Shown here: piece after piece, positions 34,452 to 43,782 of the stretch
Numbering within the stretch: position 1 is the first letter of the stretch
Layout: the number at the start of each line of letters is the position of its first letter
NCBI RefSeq assembly: GCF_003992005.1
Contig: NZ_RQVL01000001.1
Location: 62,001 to 126,000 of the forward strand
Direction of reading: 5' to 3'
Length of the DNA stretch: 64,000 nt
Source: Veillonella sp. VA139
Lineage (GTDB): Bacteria; Bacillota; Negativicutes; Veillonellales; Veillonellaceae
Notes under the pieces: generated by a model
Told to the model about the DNA's origin: nothing
Database searches by the model: none
Seen by the model: only the letters and a program-made list of their open reading frames with translations
Program-made: the position numbers and the translations under genes

Positions 34452-35931
34452 CTAATCGTTCATACCTTTTCCCCTTCTTGGCAAAATATCCACGCCAAAA
34501 TCCCGGATGCAGTAATACAAGCAATGTAAACAGTTCTAACCGTCCTAGCAGCATATCAATGATACAAACAACTTTAGCCAATGGAGACAAAATGGTTAAT
34601 GTTTCCGTTGGTCCTAACGTGCCAAAGGCAAGACCAACATTCCCTAAGGTACCAGTCACAATACCTAGTACATCGCCAATAGGAAGACCTGTAGTAGATA
34701 TCACCACAGAGGAAATACCAAAGATTAGAAGATAAAAAAAGAAAAACTGTTGCGTCATATGTAACCACTTAGTAGGTAGAACATGTCCATTTAATCGCAC
34801 CATTTGTACCATATCTGGATGGATAGCTTTACGCAAGTGTAGGATACTACTTTTTGCTAAGATAATAATTCGAATAATCTTTATACCACCTGTGGTGGAT
34901 CCACTGCATCCCCCAAAGAATGTCCCCATGAATAGCACCATCTGTGCTAAGCTAGGCCATTGATTATAATCCACAATGGCAAAACCCGTTCCTGTTTGCA
35001 TAGATACTAATGTAAATAAGGAATTTTGAATATGAGATATATCCAAGCCCCCCGCTTCCCAGCTGAGCGCTACCAACACTAATACTGATCCAATACAGAG
35101 GGTCATCAAATACATACGATATTCAAAATCCCGCCAAATTTCTTGTATCCCCTTTTGCCAAACAGATTGATACACTGCAAAGTTTCCTCCTGCTAGCACC
35201 ATAAATACCAATAATATGATACATACAATAGGTGCATCTGCATAAGCAAAGGCCCCTCCCGTCATGGGGGCCAATCCCCCAGTGGCAACGGTAGCAAATG
35301 TTAGATTAATCGCTTTAAAATAATCTACTCCTGCCAACCACAGCAATGATGAACAGACTATAGTAAATACCATATAGGTGCGCAACAAATTCCCCGCAAT
35401 GGAACGAATTCTAGGTAATACAATGCCAGGTCTTGGTACAGAGGCTTCCGCTTCAAAAAAATGAGCTGCATCAGCCCCCAAATTACGAAGGAACGCTAAG
35501 ACTAAGACAATCATTCCCATGCCACCAATCCAATTCGTAAGGCCTCGCCATAAAATGAAAGTTCTCGGCAATGAACTGACATCATCAATCATAGTTGCTC
35601 CCGTTGTCGTAATCCCTGATACAGCTTCAAAGAGGGCATCTACAAAGCTTGTAAAGACACCACTAAAGTAAAAGGGCAAGGCTGAAAATATAGCTGCAAA
35701 TAACCAGCTTGAACTGACCACCAAGAAACCATCTCGCAAGCTATAGGAGTCTGTATCTGTTCCATAATAATACAATACGCCACCTAATACACCAGACAGC
35801 GCGCTGGCTACAAGGAATGAATAGTATCCTATACCTTCATCTAAGAGACCAAAGAAAAAAGGAACTAATATGAAGAGGGCTAGTGTAATCAATACTTGCC
35901 CCACTACTCGCATAATATTTTGAATGCGCAT
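34417..35931 (-). CDS. trkH: TrkH-family potassium uptake protein
   Basis: Inner-membrane potassium channel-like subunit, 504 residues, with four membrane-pore-membrane repeats. The selectivity-type segments VSGITTTGATM (near residue 88), ATGGLAPM (near 219), QTGTGFAI and GTLGNVGLAFG mark the four pores, along with GGCSGSTTGGIKIIR. It lies 29 bp downstream of trkA, which supplies the regulatory ring. Together they should take up potassium and set turgor. Confidence 0.94.
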   Translation of the reverse strand: MRIQNIMRVVGQVLITLALFILVPFFFGLLDEGIGYYSFLVASALSGVLGGVLYYYGTDTDSYSLRDGFLVVSSSWLFAAIFSALPFYFSGVFTSFVDALFEAVSGITTTGATMIDDVSSLPRTFILWRGLTNWIGGMGMIVLVLAFLRNLGADAAHFFEAEASVPRPGIVLPRIRSIAGNLLRTYMVFTIVCSSLLWLAGVDYFKAINLTFATVATGGLAPMTGGAFAYADAPIVCIILLVFMVLAGGNFAVYQSVWQKGIQEIWRDFEYRMYLMTLCIGSVLVLVALSWEAGGLDISHIQNSLFTLVSMQTGTGFAIVDYNQWPSLAQMVLFMGTFFGGCSGSTTGGIKIIRIIILAKSSILHLRKAIHPDMVQMVRLNGHVLPTKWLHMTQQFFFFYLLIFGISSVVISTTGLPIGDVLGIVTGTLGNVGLAFGTLGPTETLTILSPLAKVVCIIDMLLGRLELFTLLVLLHPGFWRGYFAKKGKRYERLDGHRKNTSRFI

Positions 35932-35960
35932 GAAATCCTCCTTTCTTTCATCTTACTTCC

Positions 35961-37301
35961 TTATCCGCTTACATAGGTAAGGAGTTTATTAACATATTCT
36001 GGCAATGTAAAGATAACAATGTGGTCACCTTCCACTAATTGCGTATCCCCTTTTGGCACAATTGTACGATTATCTCGCACCACAGCACCCACTAAAGATT
36101 TACCAGGGAATTTTAAATCTTTTAAATATTGATTCATTAAATTTGAACGATTGGTAATACTAATCTCAATAGCTTCTGCTTTGGAACCTTCAAAGGTGAA
36201 GATATTAATTAAATTTTCTCCTTCTCGGATGAGTCTCAAAATTTGACCTGATGTTAATAATCGTGGGGAGAACACCACATCGATACCTACTTGTTCCATT
36301 AAGGTGATATATTCTAAGCGACCTACACGGACAAAGGTCTTTGGTACACCTAAATGTTTCGCTAACAGTGCTACCAATAGATTCAGCTTGTCATCATCTG
36401 TTAAGCAAATGATCACATCGTTGTCACTAATCTCTTCTGCTTGTAATAAGTCGATATCTGTGCCATCTCCATGTATGACAATGGAGCGACTCACTAGGGC
36501 AGCCAGTTGTTCACAACGATCTAAATCTTTTTCAATAACCTTCACATCATATCCATCAGCTTCTAATAGTAAGGTAAGATTCCGCCCTATAAGACCTGCA
36601 CCAATGATAACGACCCGTTGTGTAGGACGACTTACTTCATTCAACCAGACTTCTACCTGATCGATGCTTTCCTTCGCCCCTAGAAAGAATACATTATCTA
36701 GGTATTCCAAGGTACTTTCACCATGAGGAATAATCATTTCACCACCACGCATAATCCCCACTACGAGCACATTAGGGGGTAGTTCCAATTTTCGCAAAGG
36801 GATTCCAGTGACATTTAGATTGTTCCGAATCTTAAATTCCACCAACCGAACCGCACCACTGGCAAAGTCTTCTACATCTAAGGCCGCTGGTGTTTTTAAA
36901 ACTTTGTAAATTTCTTGGGCCGTTACCATTTCTGGGTTGATGAATAAATCGATACCCAATCGTTCACGAATGGAAGCATTAGTACCACTATCATATTCGT
37001 TATCCCGCACCCTTGCAATAGTTTTTGGAATCCCTGCCGCCTTGCCTAGCATACAAGCCAGCATATTGACCTCATCAGAATCCGTTACGGCAATAAGCAT
37101 ACCCATATCTGCAATGCCAATTTCTTGTAACAGGGAAATACTGCTGCCATTACCTTGTACTAAGTTCACATCTAAGCTATTTTCTAAATTTTTAATGCGA
37201 TCTCCGTTTTTTTCAATGACATACACATCATGTTGGTCTTGCGCTAATCGCTGCGCCAAGGAGTAGCCTACTTTACCAGCACCTACTACCACAATTTTCA
37301 T
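35961..37301 (-). CDS. trkA: TrkA potassium uptake regulator (two RCK modules)
   Basis: Cytoplasmic nucleotide-binding gating subunit for TrkH, 446 residues. Two tandem Rossmann units open with VVGAGKVGYSLAQRLAQ (residue 4) and IIGAGLIGRNLTLLLEA (near 234), each followed by an RCK_C domain (one ends about residue 215, the other at the C-terminus). AGGGGG precedes the ATG. It follows cvfB after 11 bp and leads trkH. Confidence 0.95.
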   Translation of the reverse strand: MKIVVVGAGKVGYSLAQRLAQDQHDVYVIEKNGDRIKNLENSLDVNLVQGNGSSISLLQEIGIADMGMLIAVTDSDEVNMLACMLGKAAGIPKTIARVRDNEYDSGTNASIRERLGIDLFINPEMVTAQEIYKVLKTPAALDVEDFASGAVRLVEFKIRNNLNVTGIPLRKLELPPNVLVVGIMRGGEMIIPHGESTLEYLDNVFFLGAKESIDQVEVWLNEVSRPTQRVVIIGAGLIGRNLTLLLEADGYDVKVIEKDLDRCEQLAALVSRSIVIHGDGTDIDLLQAEEISDNDVIICLTDDDKLNLLVALLAKHLGVPKTFVRVGRLEYITLMEQVGIDVVFSPRLLTSGQILRLIREGENLINIFTFEGSKAEAIEISITNRSNLMNQYLKDLKFPGKSLVGAVVRDNRTIVPKGDTQLVEGDHIVIFTLPEYVNKLLTYVSG

Positions 37302-37312
37302 GACATATCCCC

Positions 37313-38230
37313 CTATTTGGATTCCTCTACTGTTGTAGATTCTTCATCCGTTGCTACTAATATAGTTTGTCCTTTATCTGTTAATAAGGTCCACCCATCT
37401 TCTTGCACAATGAGCCCTTCTTTCATCAGATGTCCTAAGGCACGTTTGAAAGCGGCCTTGCTAATGTTGAATTTATCTTTAATGATAGGTGCCGATGTAC
37501 TATCACCATAAGGCATACGTCCATGACGACTACCAAGATAGGTCATAATATTGGCACCATCCGTAGCCAATGCCTCTTCTTTGACAGGACGCATAGAAAT
37601 ATTGATACGTCCATCATCACGTTTAAAAGTAATGCGACCTTCAATGAGTTCTCCCACTTTGAGGGAACGCGTCATTTCACTGCGATGCATGAAAGCAATC
37701 CATCGCTCAGGGGTAATCAAAAAGGCGCCTTCGCTAGTCATATTGTAAATAGCGCCTTTTACCATGCCACCAATCTTAGCATCGGTAGCCGGTTTTGAGG
37801 CGCGACGCATGGCATCATCCACATCCATGGACACGGCTAAACGACCAGATTTATCACTATAGAGGCGAACCCACACTTTTTCACCATTTTGAGGGCGCCC
37901 ACGCATCTCAGCATGAGGCATAAAAATCCCCCGTTCAGTTCCCACCTCTACGAAACAGCCAAAATTTGTTGTATTGATGACCTCAACATAACCAATTTGA
38001 CCTTCCTTCATAGCTGGTAAACGCATACTTGCTGTCAATCGACCTTTGGGATCTTTGTAGAGAAATACAGTCACTTCATCACCAATCGCAACATCACTAG
38101 TTTGTTGGTCTTTATGCAATAAAATATCGTCATTTGTATTCCCTGTTTGACCATCTAAGAAAGCCCCTTGTTCACTTTGACGCAATACCTTTAGCGTAGC
38201 AATGGTATTTTCTGATAAGCTACTAGCCAT
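37313..38230 (-). CDS. cvfB: CvfB-like S1-domain RNA-binding protein
   Basis: YitL/CvfB family: tandem S1-type OB folds and a C-terminal winged helix, RNA-binding and linked to virulence in Staphylococcus. 305 residues. S1-like units include GYVEVINTTNFGCFVEVG and VKGAIYNMTSEGAFLI. The winged helix near the C-terminus covers FNISKAAFKRALGHLMKEG. I chose ATG 38230 because GAAGGAG precedes it; it starts 1 bp after the rsfS stop. The C-terminus extends past the winged helix with a short acidic tail. Confidence 0.9.
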   Translation of the reverse strand: MASSLSENTIATLKVLRQSEQGAFLDGQTGNTNDDILLHKDQQTSDVAIGDEVTVFLYKDPKGRLTASMRLPAMKEGQIGYVEVINTTNFGCFVEVGTERGIFMPHAEMRGRPQNGEKVWVRLYSDKSGRLAVSMDVDDAMRRASKPATDAKIGGMVKGAIYNMTSEGAFLITPERWIAFMHRSEMTRSLKVGELIEGRITFKRDDGRINISMRPVKEEALATDGANIMTYLGSRHGRMPYGDSTSAPIIKDKFNISKAAFKRALGHLMKEGLIVQEDGWTLLTDKGQTILVATDEESTTVEESK

Positions 38231-38231
38231 A

Positions 38232-38591
38232 TTAGACTCCTTCAAAGGATTCTCGTGGCGCATCCTTCCACAATTCTTCTAAGCCATAGAAGAGGCGGTA
38301 TTCACCTGTAAATACATGGGCAATGACATCACCAAAATCAAGTAAGATCCAATCTCCTTCACGATATCCTTCACGATGTAATACAGTCATACCTTGTTCT
38401 GCCCCTGCATCTTCAATGGCATCCGCTACACTTTGTGCATGTTTCACATTATTGGCTGTAACCACCAAAAAATAATCGCTTAACATAGTAAGACCTTCCA
38501 TATCCATAATGGAAATGTCTTCACCTTTTTTATCATAGCCAGCTTGCGCTAAGATGTTTACGGTTCCTAAAATATCTTGTTTCTGTTTCAT
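38232..38591 (-). CDS. rsfS: Ribosomal silencing factor RsfS
   Basis: Binds ribosomal protein L14 and blocks joining of the ribosomal subunits when nutrients are scarce. 119 residues. The family core VVTANNVKHAQSVADAIED, HREGYREGDWILLDFGDVIAH and HVFTGEYRLFYGLEELWKDA is intact. AAGGAG precedes the ATG. The order nadD-yqeK-LCP-rsfS is common in Firmicutes. Confidence 0.96.
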   Translation of the reverse strand: MKQKQDILGTVNILAQAGYDKKGEDISIMDMEGLTMLSDYFLVVTANNVKHAQSVADAIEDAGAEQGMTVLHREGYREGDWILLDFGDVIAHVFTGEYRLFYGLEELWKDAPRESFEGV

Positions 38592-38600
38592 TCTAACTCC

Positions 38601-39692
38601 TTATCTTGTTGTAGGGCTTCCCGGTTCTGCTTTCTCCTTCGTTCCCTCTGTTTCTTTATCCTTCGATTGTTTTCCAGATTCTTTAGTAGCGTCCGTAGAA
38701 CCATCTTTTGGTGTATCTCCAATCACAGGAATTACTTCTGCATCACTTGGAATATCTCCTACCGTTATACCTACTAATTGTTGTAACTCTACTGTTTCTA
38801 CATTCCAGTAGTCCACATGATCTATCGTTTCTGGTGAACCTGGTAAAATATACCAACGCACTTTATCTTTCGGGAACTCAATCACTTTCGTCACAAAGCG
38901 AACTCCATCCCAAGTACTCACATTGGTACTAATATGGCTCCATTGTCGCCATACTCGAAAAGCCGTTCCCAAACTGACATGATTACGTTCTCGCTCCATC
39001 ATAGATTTTAGTAATCGCTCTTGATGCATAGTCCGTGCTAGTGTATCCCCTTCATCATTGAGGAAACGCATATATCCAAAGGCTGTATTATCCGTCAAAT
39101 CTTGATACCCTTGATGAAGATTGATGTCCACTTCACCAGAAGCTGCATCTCGATGTACCATCGATTGTTCCACATATAAGCTTGGCGTGCCAAAAATGTT
39201 CATCATAGATCGGAAACTATCTTGATCCACCACCGCATAATAAGGGATGACGATATGGAACATATCCTCCACTACGGCTTTCGTCAATTCAATCCCACCT
39301 TGTGCATAGATATCATTAATCCGTTGGGGCGTATCATTATGACGATTCATAATTTTACTATTACTTGGTATACCAATAATCTGCATCGTTTTAGCATCTA
39401 AATTGAAAGCTACTACATACAGTGCATCTGCTTGTTGTGGTTGACTTTTATCAACGCCAACAACCAACATATAGGAGGTCTTAATAGAGCTCATATCAAT
39501 AGGCGTTGTATTTGTCACAACTGGCAACGGATGCGATTCTTGGCCAGTAGCGGGCTGTGATACAGAACTTACTACACTGCGTATGCCCCATACTGCCACC
39601 CCTACAATTGCTATAAGGAGGATGATAGCGCCTATAATTCGTCCCCAACGCAGTCCATTTCGACGTGGTTTGCGTCGTATCTTTTGATCCAT
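38601..39692 (-). CDS. LytR-CpsA-Psr (LCP) family protein
   Basis: Membrane-anchored protein of 363 residues. A basic N-terminus precedes one helix (residues about 20-42) and an extracytoplasmic LCP domain from about residue 75. LCP enzymes usually attach phosphate-linked glycopolymers to peptidoglycan. MLVVGVDKSQPQQADALYVV, the IIGIPSNSKI strand and the YMRFLNDEGDTLARTMHQER block are recognisable. The canonical DSRPG-like arginine is not obvious, so activity may differ. The C-terminus is a charged, Lys/Glu-rich tail. The start abuts the yqeK stop. Confidence 0.88.
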   Translation of the reverse strand: MDQKIRRKPRRNGLRWGRIIGAIILLIAIVGVAVWGIRSVVSSVSQPATGQESHPLPVVTNTTPIDMSSIKTSYMLVVGVDKSQPQQADALYVVAFNLDAKTMQIIGIPSNSKIMNRHNDTPQRINDIYAQGGIELTKAVVEDMFHIVIPYYAVVDQDSFRSMMNIFGTPSLYVEQSMVHRDAASGEVDINLHQGYQDLTDNTAFGYMRFLNDEGDTLARTMHQERLLKSMMERERNHVSLGTAFRVWRQWSHISTNVSTWDGVRFVTKVIEFPKDKVRWYILPGSPETIDHVDYWNVETVELQQLVGITVGDIPSDAEVIPVIGDTPKDGSTDATKESGKQSKDKETEGTKEKAEPGSPTTR

Positions 39693-40265
39693 TTATACAT
39701 CCAACCTTTCTAACAACACACTATTTCTACCTCGAATCGTATCTACATGTATGCTTAATCCCTGATCTAGCAAATGACGTATCGTTCCATCATAAGCGAG
39801 AACAACAGCAGCATTCAAATCTTGAAATGCCAACGTCCGTAATTCTTCCACTCCTGGAAAGTTGCGATTCGGCTCAATATAATCGGCTAAAAAAATAATC
39901 TTATCCAATACACTCATGTGGGTACTGCCTAATGTATGAACACGAATAGCTTCACAAATCGATTCATCTTGGATATGCAACTCTAATTTCGCATAAGCAG
40001 CGCCTGCTGGTCCATGCAATAAGGCTCCATTACTAAGCATTTCCTTATCCACTGGTATTTGCGCTTGTTGCACCATATCTTGCATGGTTTCTAAGGAACA
40101 TTCTTTCATAGCATCATGCAATAGTGCTGCCATTTCTGCTTGATCTACCCGCGCCCCATAGTGGTTTGCTAATCGTTTTGCCATATCCACCACACCTAAT
40201 GTGTGGGCGAATCGTTTTGGTGAAAGCCGACCTTTCACAATATGTTGTAATGTTTCTATTGTCAT
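39693..40265 (-). CDS. yqeK: YqeK-family HD-domain hydrolase
   Basis: HD-domain phosphohydrolase that in Firmicutes cleaves diadenosine tetraphosphate symmetrically to ADP. Metal-binding residues show in RFAHTLGVVDMAKRLA, ALLHDAMKE, and LHGPAGAAYAK, with the later DKIIFLADYIEPNR motif. I placed the start at ATG 40265 (190 residues), five nt after GAAGG; a GTG four codons earlier is possible. It follows nadD, as in most Firmicutes. Confidence 0.93.
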   Translation of the reverse strand: MTIETLQHIVKGRLSPKRFAHTLGVVDMAKRLANHYGARVDQAEMAALLHDAMKECSLETMQDMVQQAQIPVDKEMLSNGALLHGPAGAAYAKLELHIQDESICEAIRVHTLGSTHMSVLDKIIFLADYIEPNRNFPGVEELRTLAFQDLNAAVVLAYDGTIRHLLDQGLSIHVDTIRGRNSVLLERLDV

Positions 40266-40335
40266 TGTATCCTTCACTAGCCTATACCTTTCTATGGCGT
40301 ACTACAACATTGACTTCATCTCTACGGATGGCAAG

Positions 40336-40947
40336 TCACGTGTTGTATATCTTATGTTCCTTAATATATTGATACACCGTTCTCGGTAACATATATCGAG
40401 TGGACAAGCCATGGCGCAATCGATGACGCAATTCCGTAGCAGATAGCTTCATTTCCGGCACTTCTAATATATGAATACGACTCCCTCGCTGTCCAAACCA
40501 TTCGATACTTTCACCAATGTCGTTAGTAGCACCAGGACGAATAGCTCCAATGAACTGGCACATATCTAAGAGTTCTTCTATATATTTCCAAGTTGGCAAA
40601 TTCTGAATCGTATCTGTGCCAGCAATGAAGAAAAATTCCGTAGATGGTCCATACACATCATGAAAATATCGCAATGTATCAATGGTATAGGATTTTCCTT
40701 CTCGCTGCATCTCCACATCAGAAACCACAAAATTCGGGTTATCCAACACCGCTGCCCGCACCATTTCTAACCGATATTTTGACTCAATCACATCTGTTTC
40801 CTTGTGTGGGGGCTCCTTAGCAGGTACAAAAATTACACGATTCAAGTCAAATGCTTCTGAGGCCATTTCTGCAATCATCAAATGCCCTAAATGGACAGGA
40901 TTAAAGGTGCCTCCCAAAATACCAATTCTCTTTTTCTTATCTGCCAT
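40336..40947 (-). CDS. nadD: Nicotinate-mononucleotide adenylyltransferase
   Basis: Transfers AMP to nicotinate mononucleotide in NAD synthesis. GGTFNPVHLGHL (residues 11-22) holds the nucleotidyl-transferase HxGH. The C-terminal ISATELR-like motif reads LSATELRHRLRHG. 203 residues is normal. Its first codons overlap the 3' end of a 47-residue membrane protein gene by 11 bp. Confidence 0.96.
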   Translation of the reverse strand: MADKKKRIGILGGTFNPVHLGHLMIAEMASEAFDLNRVIFVPAKEPPHKETDVIESKYRLEMVRAAVLDNPNFVVSDVEMQREGKSYTIDTLRYFHDVYGPSTEFFFIAGTDTIQNLPTWKYIEELLDMCQFIGAIRPGATNDIGESIEWFGQRGSRIHILEVPEMKLSATELRHRLRHGLSTRYMLPRTVYQYIKEHKIYNT

Positions 40948-41080
40948 GTAACCACGCCCCTATACACACTAGTGATACCACGCCTAGTATGGTTAATACG
41001 ATGCCATAAGACTTCCATTCATAAGCCCCTTTGGGTGACTTCATATACTGAAAGTAAGCCTTTAGATATGTAAGTTTCAT
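40937..41080 (-). CDS. Small single-pass membrane protein, 47 residues
   Basis: A previously easy-to-miss gene between proA and nadD. It starts MKLTYLKAYF and ends GAWLHGR. Residues about 26-43 form one hydrophobic helix (IVLTILGVVSLVCIGAWL), preceded by a lysine-rich aromatic N-terminus, so an inner-membrane protein with its N-terminus inside. The ATG overlaps the proA stop as ATGA, and its stop lies inside the nadD start region, 11 bp overlap. This nested arrangement on both sides argues strongly for coupled translation. The ribosome site AGGT is weak. Function unknown; no family recognised. Confidence 0.75.
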   Translation of the reverse strand: MKLTYLKAYFQYMKSPKGAYEWKSYGIVLTILGVVSLVCIGAWLHGR

Positions 41081-42333
41081 CGTACCTGTCCATGACCAAA
41101 GACGAAATATTTATAACTAGTCAACGCATCTAACCCCATAGGTCCTCGGGCATGGAGTTTTTGTGTACTAATGCCGATCTCAGCCCCTAAGCCAAATTCA
41201 AAGCCATCTGTAAAACGTGTAGATGCATTCACATAGACTGTGGACGCATCCACTAAGTTCATAAATCGTTCTGCCTTTGTTGGGTCTTCTGTAATAATCA
41301 TTTCAGAATGTTTCGTACCAAATGTATTGATATGAGCAATGGCATCATCAATAGAAGATACTACTTTAAAGTTCACAACATAGTCATTATATTCCGTAGA
41401 CCAATTATCTTCAGTGGCAGGTTGCACTTGAGGAGATAAGCTTTGAATCTGTGTATCTCCATAGATGGCAACGCCTTTTTCTTCTAACATAGATACAATC
41501 TTAGGGCCTAAATCTTGTAGTCTGCCTTCATGTAACAGAATCGTTTCCATGGCATTACATACAGATGGCCGTGACAGTTTTGCATTTTCCAATACCTGTA
41601 ATGCCATCGTTTCATCTGCAGTAGCATCCACATAGCCATGGACAACACCGCTCCCTGTTTCTATAACAGGAATTTTACTATTGTTGACCACAAATTGAAT
41701 CAATCCTGCTCCACCACGTGGAATCATTACATCAATCCATTTACGTTGTGCTAAGAATTCGCCTACAGCTTCACGTTCTAAAATAGATACGAGTTGAACC
41801 AGCTCTTTAGGGGCACCACAACGCTCTAAGGAACCTTGCATAATCTGTACCATCGTCTCACTTGTGTGGTATGCCTCTTTACCCCCCCGAAGAATAATTG
41901 CATTGCCTGTCTTAATGGCTAAGGCAGCTGCATCTACTGTCACATTAGGGCGAGCTTCATAAATCATGCCAATAACACCGATAGGGATTTGGCGCTTTTC
42001 AATACGCAAACCATTGTCTAAGGTTCTACTTTCTAACACAGTACCAATGGGGTCATGCAAATGAGCCACTTGGCGAACACCCTCACAAATACCTTGGATG
42101 CGTTCCTTCGTTAGACGAAGACGATCCATCATCACAGATGGAACTCCATTCTCTTTAGCTTGGGAACAATCCATAGTATTCGCGTCTAAAATTGCAGGGA
42201 GTGCCGTTTCTAAATCACAAGCAATCTGTTCCAAAATACGATTCTTATCTTCTGTACTCAATACTTGCCCCGTCATAGAAGCTGACCGAGCTGCTTTGCC
42301 TAAACTTTCAAAATATGCAGTATATGGATTCAT
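41077..42333 (-). CDS. proA: Gamma-glutamyl phosphate reductase
   Basis: Second step of proline synthesis: reduces glutamyl 5-phosphate to glutamate semialdehyde with NADPH. An aldehyde-dehydrogenase-fold enzyme of 418 residues. The catalytic cysteine is in RPSVCNAMETILLH and the substrate loop in RGGKEAYHTSE. AGGAG precedes the ATG. It lies 3 bp after the proB stop. A run of seven G in the LRGGKEA codons is fixed by the conserved protein motif. Confidence 0.97.
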   Translation of the reverse strand: MNPYTAYFESLGKAARSASMTGQVLSTEDKNRILEQIACDLETALPAILDANTMDCSQAKENGVPSVMMDRLRLTKERIQGICEGVRQVAHLHDPIGTVLESRTLDNGLRIEKRQIPIGVIGMIYEARPNVTVDAAALAIKTGNAIILRGGKEAYHTSETMVQIMQGSLERCGAPKELVQLVSILEREAVGEFLAQRKWIDVMIPRGGAGLIQFVVNNSKIPVIETGSGVVHGYVDATADETMALQVLENAKLSRPSVCNAMETILLHEGRLQDLGPKIVSMLEEKGVAIYGDTQIQSLSPQVQPATEDNWSTEYNDYVVNFKVVSSIDDAIAHINTFGTKHSEMIITEDPTKAERFMNLVDASTVYVNASTRFTDGFEFGLGAEIGISTQKLHARGPMGLDALTSYKYFVFGHGQVR

Positions 42334-42336
42334 AAT

Positions 42337-43464
42337 TTACTCCTGTCGTAAGACAACTAAGTTGTCTCGATGCACCACCACATGATAAGTATCACGAACA
42401 CCTAGTATACTCGGAATATCCTGTGATTTATGACCTTTAATCTTTAATAAATCGGATAGATTAAAGTTCACAATACCGCGGGCAATTTCTTCTCCATCGT
42501 GAACGATAGATATGGTGTCTCCTTCTTCAAATTGTCCTTCACCAGATAGAATACCTACTGGCAAAATACTAGAGCCATTGGTGAGTAAGGCGTCACGACA
42601 TCCTTTATCTACATGAATGGTACCTTGTAAACGTGTGCCAAATGCCATCCATCGCTTTTTAATTTGCGGTACATCCCCTTGTGGCCAGAAATGTGTGCCT
42701 CGTTCTTCACCATTCATAATCGCTTTAATACTATCTGGATGATCACCAGAAGCAATAACCATATGAACACCAGAGTTCGTCGCAATATGAGCCGCTTGAA
42801 TCTTCGTATACATACCACCTGTGCCCAAGGAAGAACCTGCACCGCCAGAAATTTCATAAATGTACGGTGTAAGAGCCTCTACCTCATGGATTAAGGTAGC
42901 TGTTGGATCCGTCGATGGATTTGCTGTATACAAACCTTCGATATCGGAAAGAATAATCAATACATCTGCATCGATGATGCTGGCAATATTGGCAGATAAT
43001 GTATCATTGTCACCGATTTTAAATTCATCGATAGCCACCACATCATTTTCATTGATAATAGGAATAACACCTAATCCAATGAGGGCCGTCAATGTATTCC
43101 GTAAATTAAGATAATGACTACGTTTCACCGTATCTTCACGGGTCACAAGAATTTGTCCTACCGTATGTCCATATTCAGCAAATAGCTTCTCATACATATG
43201 TAGCAAGATGCCTTGTCCCACAGAAGCAGCCGCTTGCTTTAAGGCAATGTCATCGGGTCTAGATGTAAACCCCAATGAGGGAAGACCTGCGGCAGTAGCC
43301 CCAGAAGAAACTAAAATCATTTCTTTCCCTGCATTGGCTAAATTACAAATTTGACGGACTAACACTTCCATTTTATCAATGTTAATGCGTCCATTTGCAT
43401 GCGTTAATGAGCTTGTTCCTACTTTAACAATCACTCGTTTCGCCTGTCGTAACTCTTCTCTCAT
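42337..43464 (-). CDS. proB: Glutamate 5-kinase with PUA domain
   Basis: First and feedback-controlled step of proline synthesis. The amino-acid-kinase domain (residues 1-260) begins VIVKVGTSSL and contains SSGATAAGL and ENDVVAIDEFKIGDND. The C-terminal PUA domain (about 280-375) includes CRDALLTNGSSILPVGI. 375 residues is typical of the PUA form. GAGGTGAAG precedes the ATG. Placed between yhbY and proA. Confidence 0.97.
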   Translation of the reverse strand: MREELRQAKRVIVKVGTSSLTHANGRINIDKMEVLVRQICNLANAGKEMILVSSGATAAGLPSLGFTSRPDDIALKQAAASVGQGILLHMYEKLFAEYGHTVGQILVTREDTVKRSHYLNLRNTLTALIGLGVIPIINENDVVAIDEFKIGDNDTLSANIASIIDADVLIILSDIEGLYTANPSTDPTATLIHEVEALTPYIYEISGGAGSSLGTGGMYTKIQAAHIATNSGVHMVIASGDHPDSIKAIMNGEERGTHFWPQGDVPQIKKRWMAFGTRLQGTIHVDKGCRDALLTNGSSILPVGILSGEGQFEEGDTISIVHDGEEIARGIVNFNLSDLLKIKGHKSQDIPSILGVRDTYHVVVHRDNLVVLRQE

Positions 43465-43486
43465 CGCTTCACCTCATGTGGATTGA

Positions 43487-43774
43487 TTATCTTGGCAACT
43501 CAATTTTTGGATCTTTTGCTTTTTTGTACAACACACCATTGTGTCCGATGATTTGTACTAACTCTGCTCCTAACATATCCGCTAGGTCTGGCAAAATTTC
43601 TTTTGGATCTTCCAAGCAGTTGTTTAACACTTTTACTTTAATTAATTCACGTTTTGTAATGGCAGCTCGTGCGCTATCGATAACAGGATTTTCCAATCCC
43701 CCTTTACCAATCATCACCACTGCTGGCATAGTGCTTGCTAAGGCACGTAAATATCGTTTTTGTTTACCTGTCAT
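43487..43774 (-). CDS. yhbY: YhbY-family (CRM domain) ribosome assembly RNA-binding protein
   Basis: Small protein of 95 residues that binds pre-50S ribosomal particles. It starts with MTGKQKRYLRALASTMPAVV and has the GKGGL loop (VMIGKGGLENPV) typical of the CRM fold, then LIKVKVLNNCLEDP. AGGAG precedes the ATG. It lies 8 bp after obg, a ribosome-assembly GTPase, so the pair is functionally consistent. Confidence 0.94.
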   Translation of the reverse strand: MTGKQKRYLRALASTMPAVVMIGKGGLENPVIDSARAAITKRELIKVKVLNNCLEDPKEILPDLADMLGAELVQIIGHNGVLYKKAKDPKIELPR

Positions 43775-43782
43775 TCTATCTC

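Noticed and set aside
41882-41888. Seven-base C/G run in proA as a second phase switch
   Set aside because: It encodes the conserved LRGGKEA motif and is short; codon constraint explains it.
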